Shown: positions 7,736 through 17,558, numbered from the stretch's first letter. The stretch: DNA of 31,538 nucleotides from Chromera velia (GCA_018398765.1 JAHBMJ010001360.1:1-31538), one strand, 5' to 3'. Notes: generated by a model from the sequence alone, not told the origin. Translations and numbers: made by a program.

Positions 7736-9285
7736 CGTCAGTCATCATAGATGATGCTGACCCTTATGCTGACGTCGACTTCAAAGATGAGGAGTTGGAT
7801 GTCGATGCGATTCGAAAGCAGGCACAAACAGACATAGATGCTTTGGACTTGTTGAAATGCAATTTTGATTTTTGGACTGCACCTGCTTCCTCAGACACTG
7901 CCCAGCCCTCTCACCTTGCTTTGTATATTCTTTATCTGTTCACCGCAATTTCCAGCCAGAGAGAACTCTTCTTACAGAGCAAGTACAAGCCTCTTGGTGA
8001 CGATGGTGTCCCTCGCAGGAAGGCCCACGAAGCGTACTATCAAGAGCTTGGGGCAGAAATTTTTAAGAGTTGCATTCCGCTGCTGAGGGAGCGATCTGAG
8101 CAGAAGTAGGCCACGTCAAAAAACCAGATCGAGCTTCGGAAGGGTGATCTCTCGGGGGAGGACTTCGCACGGTTGTTTCGGGAGGTCATTGTGGCCGATG
8201 ATCAGGTTAACGATGAAAAAACCGGCCTTTTGTACGGCTGGCAAAATTTCAATAAGCAGGTGAACTCTTTGGCAGAAGAACGAAATGAGAGTTCTCCACT
8301 AGCAGCGCCCACACAGGCACCAGCAGCAGCTGCAGTACCATCCCACGAAGGAATTCCGCCCCTCCAACAGCCACAGCACAAGCAGTCGAAGAAAAAAAGG
8401 CAGCGTGCCGATCGATGGGAGCTCAGACCCGAGTTCTACTCTACAGTCAAGGTGAATGAGGAGCTAAAGAGATTCCCAAAACTACACCTCGTTACCAATG
8501 AGGTAATGACAGCGTTTTTCCGCACGTGGAACATCATTTTCGATCCTGAAAACGACTCATCTGTGGTAGTTGACGAGGAGTTCAAGCGAACCTTCCTCAC
8601 TGCCTGCCTTGACAGGCAAACCCTCTTCAAGGGCTTCCGCGGTGAACAGGCCAAGTATGATGCAGATGTACTGAAGAAGAAGGAGGTAGCGAAAAAGAGG
8701 AGAAAAGAGGCTCTAGCGCAGGGTGGTGGGCAGGGTGATGGCCCAGGGTCGGCACTAGGATCGGCAGGAGTTCCCGAGGGGTCTCCTGCCCTCTCTGCCC
8801 TCTCTGGCCTCTCTGCAGGTCTAGTGGTTCCCCAGCAATCTCCAGCCCTTTCCGCCTTCTCTGCAGGTGGTTTTGTCCCCAACCAATCTCAGCAATCTCC
8901 CCCTCTCCATCCAGCCCTTCCCCCTACTACATTGTCTGGGCCCTCCCAGGCTGAAAGCTTTCTGTCGTTATCTCAAATTGCAGCGATGAGTTTTGGAGAT
9001 TTTTAAAAGTTGCAGGAAAGCCTGAAAGCCCTTCCTGCCCCAAACAGCTCCTTGAGCTCATCCAGTCAGCCTGCGAGTCAGCCGTTTTCAGACATTTTTG
9101 GTGTACAGGTGGCATCTGATTCAGCGGTGATAGGGGGAGGAAGCAACTTGCAGAAAGGGAGTGACAGGGGGGCTGATGGTTCTGGAGGCTCTGACATGTT
9201 TTAGACTTATTAATAAGAGAAGGCTCTTGTCTCATCCCTTCTCTTCTCCTTTCCCTCTCCGATTCTCAATTAATGTATCAGTTGA
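7729..9285 (+). CDS. Two-gene element, plus-strand gene: unknown protein with basic patches and low-complexity tail
   Basis: One frame stays open from the stop at 7726 to TGA 9283-9285 if three in-frame TAR codons (TAG 8107, TAA 9004, TAG 9202) are read through. Protein-like composition continues unchanged across the first two and no frameshift is visible; the last 27 codons after 9202 are less certain. The product would be about 500 aa: an acidic start (DADPYADVDF, 7753-7782), a helical N-terminal domain, two nuclear-localisation-like basic patches (KQSKKKRQR near 8380; KKKEVAKKRRKEA near 8670-8715), then a Ser/Pro/Gly/Gln-rich tail with imperfect SPALSALS-type repeats. No in-frame ATG precedes the acidic start; either a 5' exon is missed (CTCGTCAG and CATCATAG are possible acceptors) or the start is damaged. 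Family unknown. A DNA-binding accessory protein of the element is a reasonable guess only. Confidence 0.6.
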
Positions 9286-9990
9286 AACACAAGGAGAGGG
9301 AGAGTAGATACGATGGAGGAGGATGAAGAAGGGGAGGGGATTCAGGGGAAAGTGAGTGAACCCTCAATTAATGTAAATTCAATCAATGAATCAATCAATC
9401 AATCAGTTCAAAATTCATTTTATGCACTTCTTTAGTTTATAATCCTGAGATTTCATATTTCTAGACTAGTTTTTAGAACTTAGTTTTACAAGTAATTTTA
9501 TTTGCCCCTTTGACTCACTAAGTCTTGTGTTTCACTGAACGTGAAATCTCACATCAAATTCATTAATTTATTTTTGATGTAATTTATTATTTATATTCAT
9601 AATTATTGAGTCAAAGAGTTAACTAGCACATGCAGTTAGTTAGATTTATAAATATCTTTAGAAACTTTCTTTAAGTATTATATATAAAATAAAAAGGCCT
9701 AGTGCGGAACCTATTAATCAATCAATCAATCAATCAATCAAATAAAGAATGTTTAAAAATGTTTAAATAATTCTAAATGAGACAAATGATTATTCATTAG
9801 AATCATATTATATAAATAAACTCACTAAATAAATCATTATATTTTTTTTCAAACAAAGTTTTTGGTAATGATGATGATGAGTTTGATCAATCATTCAGTG
9901 CTATAAAGTAGAATAAAAAGTGTCTAGAAATGTTTAAATGACTCAAAATGACTCTTGAAATGAGATAAATGATTGTTCATTAGAATTATG
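9286..9990. other. AT-rich convergent intergenic region with (AATC)n runs
   Basis: This lies between the 3' ends of two converging genes. It contains (AATC)n runs at about 9383-9410 and 9715-9742 and two related segments (around 9745-9810 and 9925-9990) sharing GTTTAAATRA, GAGACAAATGATT and TTCATTAGAAT. The second of these runs into the 3' end of the minus-strand gene. AATAAA occurs several times and could serve polyadenylation on either strand; I cannot choose one. Confidence 0.6.
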
Positions 9991-12207
9991 TCATATACAA
10001 ACAGGGATAAACTGGGGTGCCCCATTGGAAGAGATAGAACTCTTGTCGGTGAAATGAGCCACGATCTCCTCAATCTCCTCGTCTGTCCTCCGAGTCCCCT
10101 CTCTATGCAAGAATCCCTCATCTTGCATCCACTTGGACACATAAAAGGATGGGTACACTTCTTTCAGAGAACGCAGATGATCAATCGACTAAAGACCAAA
10201 GTCTTCCTCATCTGGAGGCTCAATCAACCAGCTGCCCAACATGCGATACGCCCACCTCAGGACATTTGACTTGCCATACTCCTTTGCTTTGACTTTGAGT
10301 GATGTCACAACAGAAATCACTCCTTCTGGGGTCAGTTGACAATTTTCTGGGCTTTGATCACTTGTCGCGGAATCGGGCTCGAAAAGCAACCCGTCAGCCT
10401 CTCCGTCAGTCAGTGTGATGACCACATCACGTTCCAGCCGCCATCTTTTCCTGTACATAGAAGAGAAAAGCATGGGCTTCTCGTTTCTGTCTGTCCCATT
10501 GCCTCGCTGAAACCATCCATAAAAGAGAATCTCTCTGTTCTTCTTGACGTACGGCCACAGCTGCTCAATCCTTGTCTCGGTCACCTCACCCCTCCAGATG
10601 GAAACAGGGATGATTCCATCCTTTTGCGTCTGCGGCATTCCTTTGTACATGACTGGAGAAGGAACGAGAACAAAAAAGTTACCATTTCTGCACACTTGCT
10701 TGAAAAGAGCCTCGGCTGCTGCTTTTCATTGGGATGCAGTCTGCTTGCTCGGTGCATTCAAGGAGGCTGCCGCCCCCCGCTGGTCTTCTTGTTCCCCTGC
10801 CATTTCTCTTTTATCGTCCTCTTCCTCATCTGATTCCTCTCCGTCGGATTCTTCTTCTTCCTCACTGTCGGATTCTTTACGGGGGGGTACTTGCTGCCAC
10901 TTCCAAGAAGGGGGGGCACTCGCTGCAGCTGCTGCCGCTAGAGCTGCAGATGGGCGCGGGGGAGGGGCCTGTGGGGCCTGGACAGAGCGTTTCTTTGCAG
11001 CCGCGGGAGACGGATCTTATGCAGAGCGCTTCCTTGCAGCTGCGTCTAGCTGCGGCAGACGGTGACAGTATGGAGCATCTCGCTCCGGATTGAAATACTC
11101 AAAATACCGCACGTCTCTGTCTCCGGCTTTTGGGGCTGCGTCTGTCTCTGACTCACTCTGTGCATCTATCCCCCTTTTTCGCTTAATCTCTTTCAGTATG
11201 GCAGAGGTGGAGACCGAAAACGATTCAGGCATCTCTGCTTTTTTGAGGGCAATTTCCTCAATAAGCTCTTTGTCCTCTTCTGAAATGAGAGACCCCTGAA
11301 AATTTTCTGCCTTCATGAACGACAACGGCTTTCCTGCGTGCGGCCCTGACAAAACGGTGCGCCAAGGGGGAGGCCGCTGTCCTTGCAGGTCGTCGCGTAG
11401 TTCGTTCGATCTGCGGCAAAAGAATGGCTGTGCTCTCTCTCCGTCGGAAAGAATGCTCTGAAGGGTAGGCAGACTCCCTGGTAGGCATGTGCGTGGGCCC
11501 TGGGAGGAATTGCACACGCAGAGAGGGATACGGAGGACTTTTGATTCGGCTGTTATTGTGGGTTCAGAAGGGCTGAATCGCCAAGCGAGAACATTCGAGT
11601 GGACTAAGTTGGGAGGGCCTTCAACGGAGCGGAGCAACAGTTCGCAAGAGCGCCCTTCTTTCAAAAAACGGGACTCTAGAAAGGCCAATCGGAACCGCAT
11701 GGCTCGGCACAGCGCCTCTCTATCTTCAGACGTGACCAGATTTCTATACTTCGGCAGCTCCCCCCACCCTGCCCAACAAAGCTCATGGCCCTGATCAAGG
11801 ACGTACGCATGCACGTCATAGACGCAGGGTGGCTTGTCTTTTGTTTCGGCTCCCCACTTTTTGGCCGTCCCCTCCATCTCCTGGTAATAACGGATGCAGA
11901 CAGGGCGAGAACAGACCGCAGTCTGATGATTCGAGCGGTTTGCCTCTAATTTTGCATCATTGGACAGCATCTGCTCCCCCCTGCCTTCATCCAGTTGAAA
12001 AAGGGGAATTTTTCTCTCTCTGTGAAACTCGGCCAGAACCTGAACGTTCACTAAGTGGGAGTTGCCCCACGTCGTCATGGGCTTCGTAAAATACAACACA
12101 CCCGCCGAGAGACAGGCAGCAACAGACGTGTCGAGAGAATTCCCGAGATCAAAGGGTCTCCTCCAATAAAACAACCGTCGGAAATGAGAGGCTAATGCCA
12201 TTGGCGT
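9991..12207 (-). CDS. Last exon of the large minus-strand gene
   Basis: Begins after acceptor TTGTCTTTGTGCAG at 12208 and ends at TGA 9991-9993. The frame (codon starts divisible by 3) is open throughout except TAA 11017-11019, TGA 10726-10728 and TAG 10189-10191. Sequence after 10189 clearly remains coding-like (charged helices, e.g. LRSLKEVYPSFYVSKWMQ) for about 65 more residues, so 10189 is unlikely to be the natural end. The acidic run at about 10810-10865 is encoded by a purine-rich stretch containing a possible donor (GTGAGG). An intron of 147-150 nt from there would keep frame and remove the TGA, but it lacks a pyrimidine tract. Confidence 0.6.
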
Positions 12208-14637
12208 CTGCACAAAGACAACAATATCATAATTAATAGACATACAGGTTTATTTATGTCTTTATACAATCTATCTGTTTCTCTTCCTTCCTTCCTTCCT
12301 AAGCTTACTTCCTGAGCTTGCTTTCGCATACAGTTAGGGTCTTACTGTCTCTGTGTGCGTTTTCTTGTCTCTGCATGACTGGATCTAATGGGTGAATAAT
12401 TCAGTCAAAGAGGCGGGGCTTCCTTCTTTCCTTCCTTCCTTCCTTCTTTCTTTCTTAATTTTATCCTGACCTGAAGGTTTGAAAAAATCACGTTTTTGCC
12501 AATGCGTTCATACTGATCGCACAGGTGAGCCATGGTTGCTGCTTGCGAGCACAGCTTCTTCACTCCGGTGTCCGATTTGAGCTTGTCGATTAGTTGAGGC
12601 TTCTCAAGTTCCTGCCGCAAGATGGTGGAGAGATTCTCACTGAGTTCGCTGACATCCACGTTTTTAGCCAGGCGAACTGTGGCATTGAGACTGTTTTTAT
12701 CGAGGGACAGGCAGCCGTGCATACCCCCCGGAAGCGGGAGAATCTTCAGCTTCTGTGCCACCTCTCCTGCCCCCTTCTCGGCAGTGGCCGCTGCGGCAAT
12801 CTTTTCGAACTTGACAACTTCCTCCCTCAAATAGGAGGGCAACGACGCCCCTTCGTAGATGGCCTCTTTACGCAACTCTGCTGAAATTCAGAAAGCATAT
12901 CAAGATAAAGAAGACGATCAAGATGCATCAATCACAATTCTATGTACAAAGCAGTCAAACAGAAGGAAGATAGAGAAAAGCAAGGAAGGCGAAGGAAAGC
13001 AGAAGTGAACGAGAGAAGGGAAAAAAACAAGTAGTGGAGAGGGCAAAAGCTGAAATGGCGAGCTGCTGACCTGAGATTCTGTCCAAAGAGCTTTTCACGT
13101 AGGGCTCTCTGTCAGTTTTCACCCCTTTCCGTCCGAGTTCAGTAAGGAATGCAATAAGACGGTGAAAGTCCTCCTCCAGAGTCCGTCTTTGTGACTCCAC
13201 TACTTCACAACACCAATACTAATCGTAGGCACCGATCAGCCAGATTGCATGCCGAAACACGGACTTCCCTGTCGCTATGCCAAGAGCTGCTCGGAGCTGT
13301 TTGTCATTAGCCACGTACAAGATCTCGGTGATCAGCTCGAGTTTGATGTCCAGTGGAGCGTTAGAGAACTCTTTGGCAATCCTGCATGCATGCACATCAA
13401 TGCAGTGCTGCAATAGAAAGTAAGTAATAGAGCGAGACAAACTGACTGTATGACAGACAGAAAGGCGTACACTAATAAATTGGTGACACACAGACAGACA
13501 CACAGACGGTCACACAGACAGACAGACATATAGGGAGAGTGAGTCAGATAGACTTACGTGTACAGGAGACCGATTGACAGACAAACGACCCGGACCAACT
13601 GACCAGATAGGGTTGTCAAATAGCTCAAACAAGGCCTCTGCCATCCGCTGAGCCATTGCCATTCCAATAACACTCTTGCACCCCCCCTTCACGCTGTACA
13701 GAGTCGACGCCTTTGTAAACCCTCGCTTCAAAAAGTCTATTTCTAGATCTAGAAACCAGAGGACGGCTTGGAGCATGTGACGACCAAATGTTGTCTTTTT
13801 GAATGTGAACCCGTCCTCCCATAGGAGGGCGATGAGCCGTTTCTGTACACAAATCTTTTGCCTTTTCGGATCAAACATAACGGGCCCTTGGGAGATCGAC
13901 TCAAAGTTGATGGCCTTGCGATCGACTTCGCCTTTCAAGCTTCCCTTCAAAACTGATAGCGTTCTCTTCTTGAAGTATCCACCCTCCCTCTCCTTGTGTT
14001 TCAACTGATACATTGAGAATGCCACGGCTTCTGCAAGGGTCATCTCTTTCTTCCAGACTCGAGGCAACACCTTGTAGACAAAGCAGATTTCCAACTTCCC
14101 CTCAAATGGGCGAAACACTGCAACAGGAGTGCAATATCAACTCTCTAGCATCAACGACAACTCGAGTTTTTCGATTGCATGAAGCCTGAATCTTTTTAAA
14201 ACGTCGGATAACACCTTCCGGAGAAGCCCGCAAACTGCGGACTCTTAAAAAAGACTCAGATCGACTTCTGGAAAGATCTCGGTCAAAGCTCCCCTGAGCT
14301 CGTCATTCTCATAGATGCAGCGGGAGTTTTGTAACGTCGTAGCGAGTCCACGGCAAAAGACTTTGTTCACAACCATCAGATTCAATGGCAGAAAATAAAC
14401 TCGGTATTGTCTGTACATTTTTTTCTGGAGGCAGACCTTGTGCTTAGCATCTCTAATCCGCACAATATTTGCTGCGTTGCGTTCTGCTCTCGGCAACTTG
14501 GACACTCCAAATTCTGCGTCTTTTGGGACCTCTCTTCAAGCAGCATAGGTTCTTCTATCAATACAAAGATGAAACAACTCACTCGCACTCGCTGCGAAGT
14601 CTGTGTCAGTATACGGATCGACATCAAGAGACATCAT
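9991..14637 (-). CDS. Two-gene element, large multi-exon minus-strand gene of unknown family
   Basis: ATG at 14637 (second ATG 14634) to TGA at 9991-9993. Exons inferred from canonical GT-AG borders with phase agreement: 14583-14637; a second exon beginning at 14513 with unresolved 3' end (between about 14150 and 14280); 13558-14117; 13071-13407; 12471-12880; 9991-12207. Product about 1,300 aa. It starts MMSLDVDPYTDTDF, has a helical middle, a globular part (12207 to about 11090), then an Ala/Pro-rich and acidic linker (SDSEEEESDGEESDEEDD near 10810-10865) and a folded-looking C-terminal domain (about 10700-9991). In-frame TAG 13219, TAA 11017 and TAG 10189 lie within otherwise coherent sequence; TAA 14245 may be exonic or intronic. 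One TGA (10726) is unexplained: true stop, mutation or a missed intron. I recognise no DDE transposase, polymerase or helicase motif. As the largest gene between the TIRs it is the natural candidate for the mobility enzyme, which is inference. Confidence 0.6.
12208..12470 (-). other. Intron 5 of the large minus-strand gene (263 nt)
   Basis: Minus strand: AACCTTCAG|GTCAGG ... TTGTTGTCTTTGTGCAG|ACGCCAATG. It joins two exons lying in different frames in phase 0. It contains (AAGG)n tetranucleotide tracts (plus-strand CCTT at about 12282-12302 and 12419-12455). Confidence 0.7.
12471..12880 (-). CDS. Exon 5 of the large minus-strand gene
   Basis: Starts after TGAATTTCAG and ends at the donor GTCAGG. 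It encodes about 136 residues without any stop, rich in Leu/Lys/Glu/Ala (e.g. LREEVVKFEKIAAAATAEKG, KNVDVSELSENLSTILRQEL), predicted helical. The first codon is completed from the previous exon (G|CA, Ala). Confidence 0.68.
12881..13070 (-). other. Intron 4 of the large minus-strand gene (190 nt)
   Basis: Minus strand: AGAATCTCAG|GTCAGCAG ... GCTTTCTGAATTTCAG|CAGAGTTGC. Phase 1; the reading frame changes correctly across it. Confidence 0.7.
13071..13407 (-). CDS. Exon 4 of the large minus-strand gene
   Basis: Begins CACTGCATTGATG after the acceptor TTTCTATTGCAG. Frame is continuous apart from TAG 13219-13221, on either side of which the sequence is protein-like (AIWLIGAYD, then YWCCEVVESQRRTLEEDF). 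A 33-nt intron could in theory remove the TAG but would be far shorter than the other introns of this gene. Confidence 0.62.
13408..13557 (-). other. Intron 3 of the large minus-strand gene (150 nt)
   Basis: Minus strand: CCTGTACAC|GTAAGTC, a consensus donor, ... ATTACTTACTTTCTATTGCAG|CACTGC. The interior holds TCTG/TGTC-rich simple sequence. Phase 0. Confidence 0.78.
13558..14117 (-). CDS. Exon 3 of the large minus-strand gene
   Basis: A 560-nt open block with no stop, starting after GCACTCCTGTTGCAG and ending at GTAAGT. It encodes a mixed alpha/beta-looking segment (KLEICFVYKVLPRVWKKEM, LIALLWEDGFTFKKTTFG, FLDLEIDFLKRGFTK). No family recognised. Confidence 0.68.
14280..14513 (-). CDS. Exon 2 of the large minus-strand gene (3' end unresolved)
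   Basis: Starts after acceptor AAAAGACGCAG at 14514 and encodes FGVSKLPRAERNAANIVRI onward, basic and helical (KHKVCLQKKMYRQYRVYF). Coding character continues to about 14150 through TAA 14245-14247, but exon 3 needs a phase-1 donor and no good consensus donor is evident, so I give a conservative end. If the exon runs past 14245, that TAA is another read-through codon. Confidence 0.55.
14514..14582 (-). other. Intron 1 of the large minus-strand gene (69 nt)
   Basis: Minus strand: AGTGCGA|GTGAGTTG, a consensus donor, ... CCCAAAAGACGCAG|AATTTGG. The length is a multiple of three and it contains an in-frame TGA (near 14550), so splicing restores an uninterrupted frame while retention truncates the protein after about 33 codons. 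Confidence 0.6.
14583..14637 (-). CDS. First exon of the large minus-strand gene
   Basis: ATG ATG then an acidic peptide (SLDVDPYTDTDFAASA). The DxDPYxDxDF core equals that at the start of the oppositely oriented gene (7753-7782), so the terminal inverted repeats appear to reach into the coding starts of both genes. Confidence 0.62.
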
Positions 14638-14639
14638 TA

Positions 14640-14875
14640 TGGACAGTAATATCGATATCGATCGATATACCTATAAACTAGCCTACAAATTTTGCTTTCA
14701 GAGTCTTGAGTATCGATCTATGTGAAGTCTGGAGTCGATCTGTTTTGATCTAAGATGAGTAGACGGACCTTCCAAGGTCGATCGATTTACCCTCTTTGCA
14801 ACATCGATTGATCGATATTCGATGCCTTGAAGGTACATAAAAATCAGTCTGATGTCACATCGCGCGATCGCGCAT
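14640..14875. repeat. GATCGA-rich subterminal array, right
   Basis: Dense in ATCGATATCGATCGATA, GTCGATCGATT, ATCGATTGATCGAT and similar motifs, mirroring the array at 7440-7735. It is probably also the promoter region of the large minus-strand gene. Confidence 0.65.
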
Positions 14876-14901
14876 GGTGTATCGGTGAGCCATCAAGTAC
14901 A

Positions 14902-14934
14902 GTATATGTATTGCATATTTGACCTAACATGATA
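14902..14934 (-). repeat. Terminal inverted repeat, right (two-gene element)
   Basis: Partner of 7396-7428 (27 of 33 identical in reverse complement). It defines an element of about 7.5 kb together with the subterminal arrays and shared N-terminal peptide. Confidence 0.6.
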
Positions 14935-15187
14935 TATATATAATTCATGGGGGGTGATTGTCAGATCGATTATCCCATGGCCAGCATGCGTCTACTCGGC
15001 CCGGGTCCGGCGCTTTTACGGGTCACGATGCATGTGAATGAATAGATGACAAATTTTATGAAAACATGCCAATCTCTCACCGATTGGCCTGCTCTGATGG
15101 TTGAAAACCGTTGAGGGGAGATGGTTTCTTATTTCCTGTATGATAGACTTTCTGTATGGATTCTTATGCCCTCAGTTCATCACTTAT

Positions 15188-15391
15188 TCTACAGTAATTA
15201 GGTTCAGGGAGGTCAGGAAATCTGTGGGAAATCCTAGTGAAACTAAGGGAAATCCTAAGGAAATCCATGGGAAATTGATAGGAAATCTCACGTGGGAAAT
15301 CTGCCTCAGATTTCTATTTTTACAGGAAATCAGCCAGATTTCTATAAATTTTCTAAATCATAGAAATCCTAGGGAAATTTATGGAAATGAT
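15188..15391. mobile_element. Fold-back element, left half (GGAAATC-rich)
   Basis: Repeated GGAAATC motifs; 15295-15350 (AAATCTGCCTCAGATTT, GGAAATCAGCCAGATTTC) is inverted at 17342-17400 (GAAATCTGGCTGATTTCC, AAATCTGAGGCAGATTT). The two halves are separated only by the inserted LTR-type element. A related fragment lies at 28085-28160. Confidence 0.75.
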
Positions 15392-15725
15392 AGAATGGAA
15401 TAATGACCAAGAATGGCCATCCAGAATGTAGAGCTAGATCTCCATGATGGTGGAACTACTTCATGAAATAGTCTGTCCGTCAAGGCATAGTAGAACAAAC
15501 AGCCGAAAGGCGTTCGATCGGCTAGTGCTGTACGAAGTGAATCGATTTAAACTGGCTGATGCTGAATGCGCGCGGCACAAAATCGTACAAAATTGAATGT
15601 GCGCACGGCAATCCTATCCCAGCCAGCACGGCGCTTCGGCACCACGCGGCACAGCCTGCATGTTCGGCCCGCCGGGTCCAAAGCAAGCATGGATACGCGG
15701 CAGGCTGGTACCCTATACTTCAACT
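15392..15725 (+). repeat. 5' LTR-like direct repeat (334 bp)
   Basis: About 90% identical by eye to 16945-17282, starting AGAATGGAATAATGACCAAG and ending CCCTATACTTCAACT. It is preceded by ATGAT (15387-15391), which is repeated immediately after the second copy (17283-17287): a 5-bp target-site duplication. It lacks the usual TG...CA ends. Confidence 0.8.
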
Positions 15726-16944
15726 CCCCCCCTCGATTACGTTTCTATACAAGCTTTACAAAGAGAAAGAAACGGAAGCGAAACACCAGGGAAAGATAAA
15801 GACAAAGGGAATGAAACAGCCTTTTGGTCTGACTGCCTGAAAGCCAATAAAATATTTTCTTGCTTTCACTTGCCTACCAGTGTTGAAGATTGAAAAGCAC
15901 ATATGAAAGGATAGCAGAAAGACAGAGGGCTAGGCATCACAAAAACAAGGTCAGAGGGCTAGGCATCACAAGACTGTCTGTCTTCAGCCTGCCTCTTAAG
16001 TCTGCCTTTTTTCGGCCTACTTGTTAGGTCTGGCTGTCTATTGCCTTTTAAAAGATGAGCGCTTCACAACACTGGAAAAGCAACAAGAAAAGAAAGAATC
16101 CATGCAGTGGCTGTGCAGAAAGACAGAACAAATCATACCTTGTATGTTTCTCCATCAGAGAGTTCGGTCACATGCACAGTTTGCACTAACTGCCTAACAA
16201 GAGAAAATAAACACTGCAAACCTTGTATTCGCAACTCAGCGGAGCGTCTTTGTATCCCCCCTCATGCCGGTATGCACACGGATGGACGTTGACTGGTAGA
16301 AGACACGGAGACGGCCAAACAAAGATGGAAGAATCCCTCCCCAATCCCCCTCCCCAAAGAGATGCTTCCGAAACCTTGCCTCCTCAATAATCCTGGCAAG
16401 CAGACAAGCAAATTCCAGTAGCGATGGTGCGGCACTCCCAGTTCTTGGCAGCCCCTAAAGCAGGTGTGAGCAGATGGTATACTGACGGCTCAGTGCAGTC
16501 TTGGCAGCAACTGGTGGTAGCTGGTAGATGGGCGGCTCATGGCGAAGTGGCGGCGATCGTACTGCTAGAGATCCTTAAACACTTACTTAAGCTTGTTGAA
16601 GTGGTTGGAGATGAAGGTCCGAAGAGCATGGGGGGAGATCGGGGACTGAGAGCGTCTATAATGATGTCGTCTACAAGCAAAATTCATAAGTGCAACAAGG
16701 CGTCTCCCAGCAAAAACCTGCTGTTGGAGCGACTGCAGATCGAACCGGTCTCCACTTCTGCTACAGAAAAAGGAAACAGCTATCAAAGCATTCCACCATT
16801 TCTGTTCTAATTGGAACGGGTGGCTTCCAATTCGTAGAAGAGGTAGTGGAGCAAAAGATTGCTGGAGAAAGATTCGGAGACAGAAATGATTGCTTGGTCA
16901 TAGCTGAACGAACGAGGACACAACAGAGCATGCTGTTACACTGC
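15726..16944. other. Internal region of the LTR-type element; no supported gene
   Basis: Contains a local direct repeat of about 20 bp (AGAGGGCTAGGCATCACAA at about 15924 and 15953) and TCTGCCT-rich simple sequence near 15970-16050. A 128-codon open frame at 16424-16810 has no recognisable domain and no supporting splice or repeat evidence. Confidence 0.55.
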
Positions 16945-17282
16945 AGAATAGAATGATAACCAAGAGTGGCCATCCGGAATGTAGAGCTAGATCTCCATGA
17001 TGGTGGAACTACTTCATGAAATAGTCTGTCCGTCAAGGCAGAGTAGAACAAACAGCCGAAATGCATTCGATCAGCTAGTGCTGTACGAAGTGAATCGATT
17101 TAAACTGGCTGGTGCTGAATGTACGCGGCACAAAATCGTATAAAATCGAATGTGCGCGCGGCAATCCTATCCCAGCCAGCACGTTGGCGCTTCGGCACCG
17201 CACGGCACGGCCTGCATGCTCAGCCTGCCGGCTCCAGAAGCAAGCATGGATATATGGCAGGCTGGTACCCTATACTTCAACT
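16945..17282 (+). repeat. 3' LTR-like direct repeat (338 bp)
   Basis: Second copy of 15392-15725, followed by ATGAT at 17283-17287. Confidence 0.8.
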
Positions 17283-17416
17283 ATGATTACAAGGATTTTC
17301 ACATGATTTCCATACAGTTCCCATAAAATTCCCATAATTATGGGAAATTTATAGAAATCTGGCTGATTTCCTATAAAAATGGAAATCTGAGGCAGATTTT
17401 TAGGGGGTAGCACTAC
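17283..17416. mobile_element. Fold-back element, right half, ending TAGGGGGTAGCAC
   Basis: Inverted counterpart of 15188-15391; includes an inner palindrome (TTCCCATAATTATGGGAA). The outer end TTTTTAGGGGGTAGCACTA recurs in reverse complement at 28089-28105 (TAGTGCTACCCCCTAG), suggesting a true element end. Confidence 0.72.
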
Positions 17417-17558
17417 GTTACTGTATAATGGCGACCCTAACTTTATACATTCTATAACAAAAAATCTAGACATGACGGGTACTTAGTTTATATACCAATA
17501 TTTTTTTCCATATTCTAAAGTGTTGATTTAAGCTAAGAGAACTGATGGTGGGTTACAT

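Larger units (their letters stand above)
7396..14934. mobile_element. Putative two-gene DNA transposon-like element, ~7.5 kb
   Basis: Bounded by 33-bp diverged inverted repeats, followed inside by GATCGA-rich arrays and by two genes pointing inward from the ends and converging near 9.3-10.0 kb. Both genes open with the same acidic peptide. It inserts directly after the Copia-like fragment (stop at 7369). No capsid, packaging ATPase or DNA polymerase was seen, so I do not call it a polinton or virus. Without a recognised transposase or a target-site duplication the mobile-element call rests on structure alone. Confidence 0.5.
15392..17282. mobile_element. Short non-autonomous LTR-type element (~1.9 kb) with 5-bp target duplication
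   Basis: Two direct repeats of 334 and 338 bp flank about 1.22 kb without pol or gag coding capacity. ATGAT flanks both sides. The size and lack of coding suggest a TRIM-like derivative. Neither a primer-binding site next to 15725 nor a polypurine tract before 16945 is convincing, so it could be another type of element with terminal direct repeats. Confidence 0.65.

Noticed and set aside
7396..14934. Polinton, virophage or integrated large-virus origin of the two-gene element
   Set aside because: No capsid, packaging ATPase, protease, integrase or B-family polymerase motif is visible, and the large gene has spliceosomal introns.
16424..16810. 128-codon frame containing a YTDGS-like string
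   Set aside because: Resembles the first RNase H motif only by chance: no other RNase H motif follows and the region is inside a short non-autonomous element.
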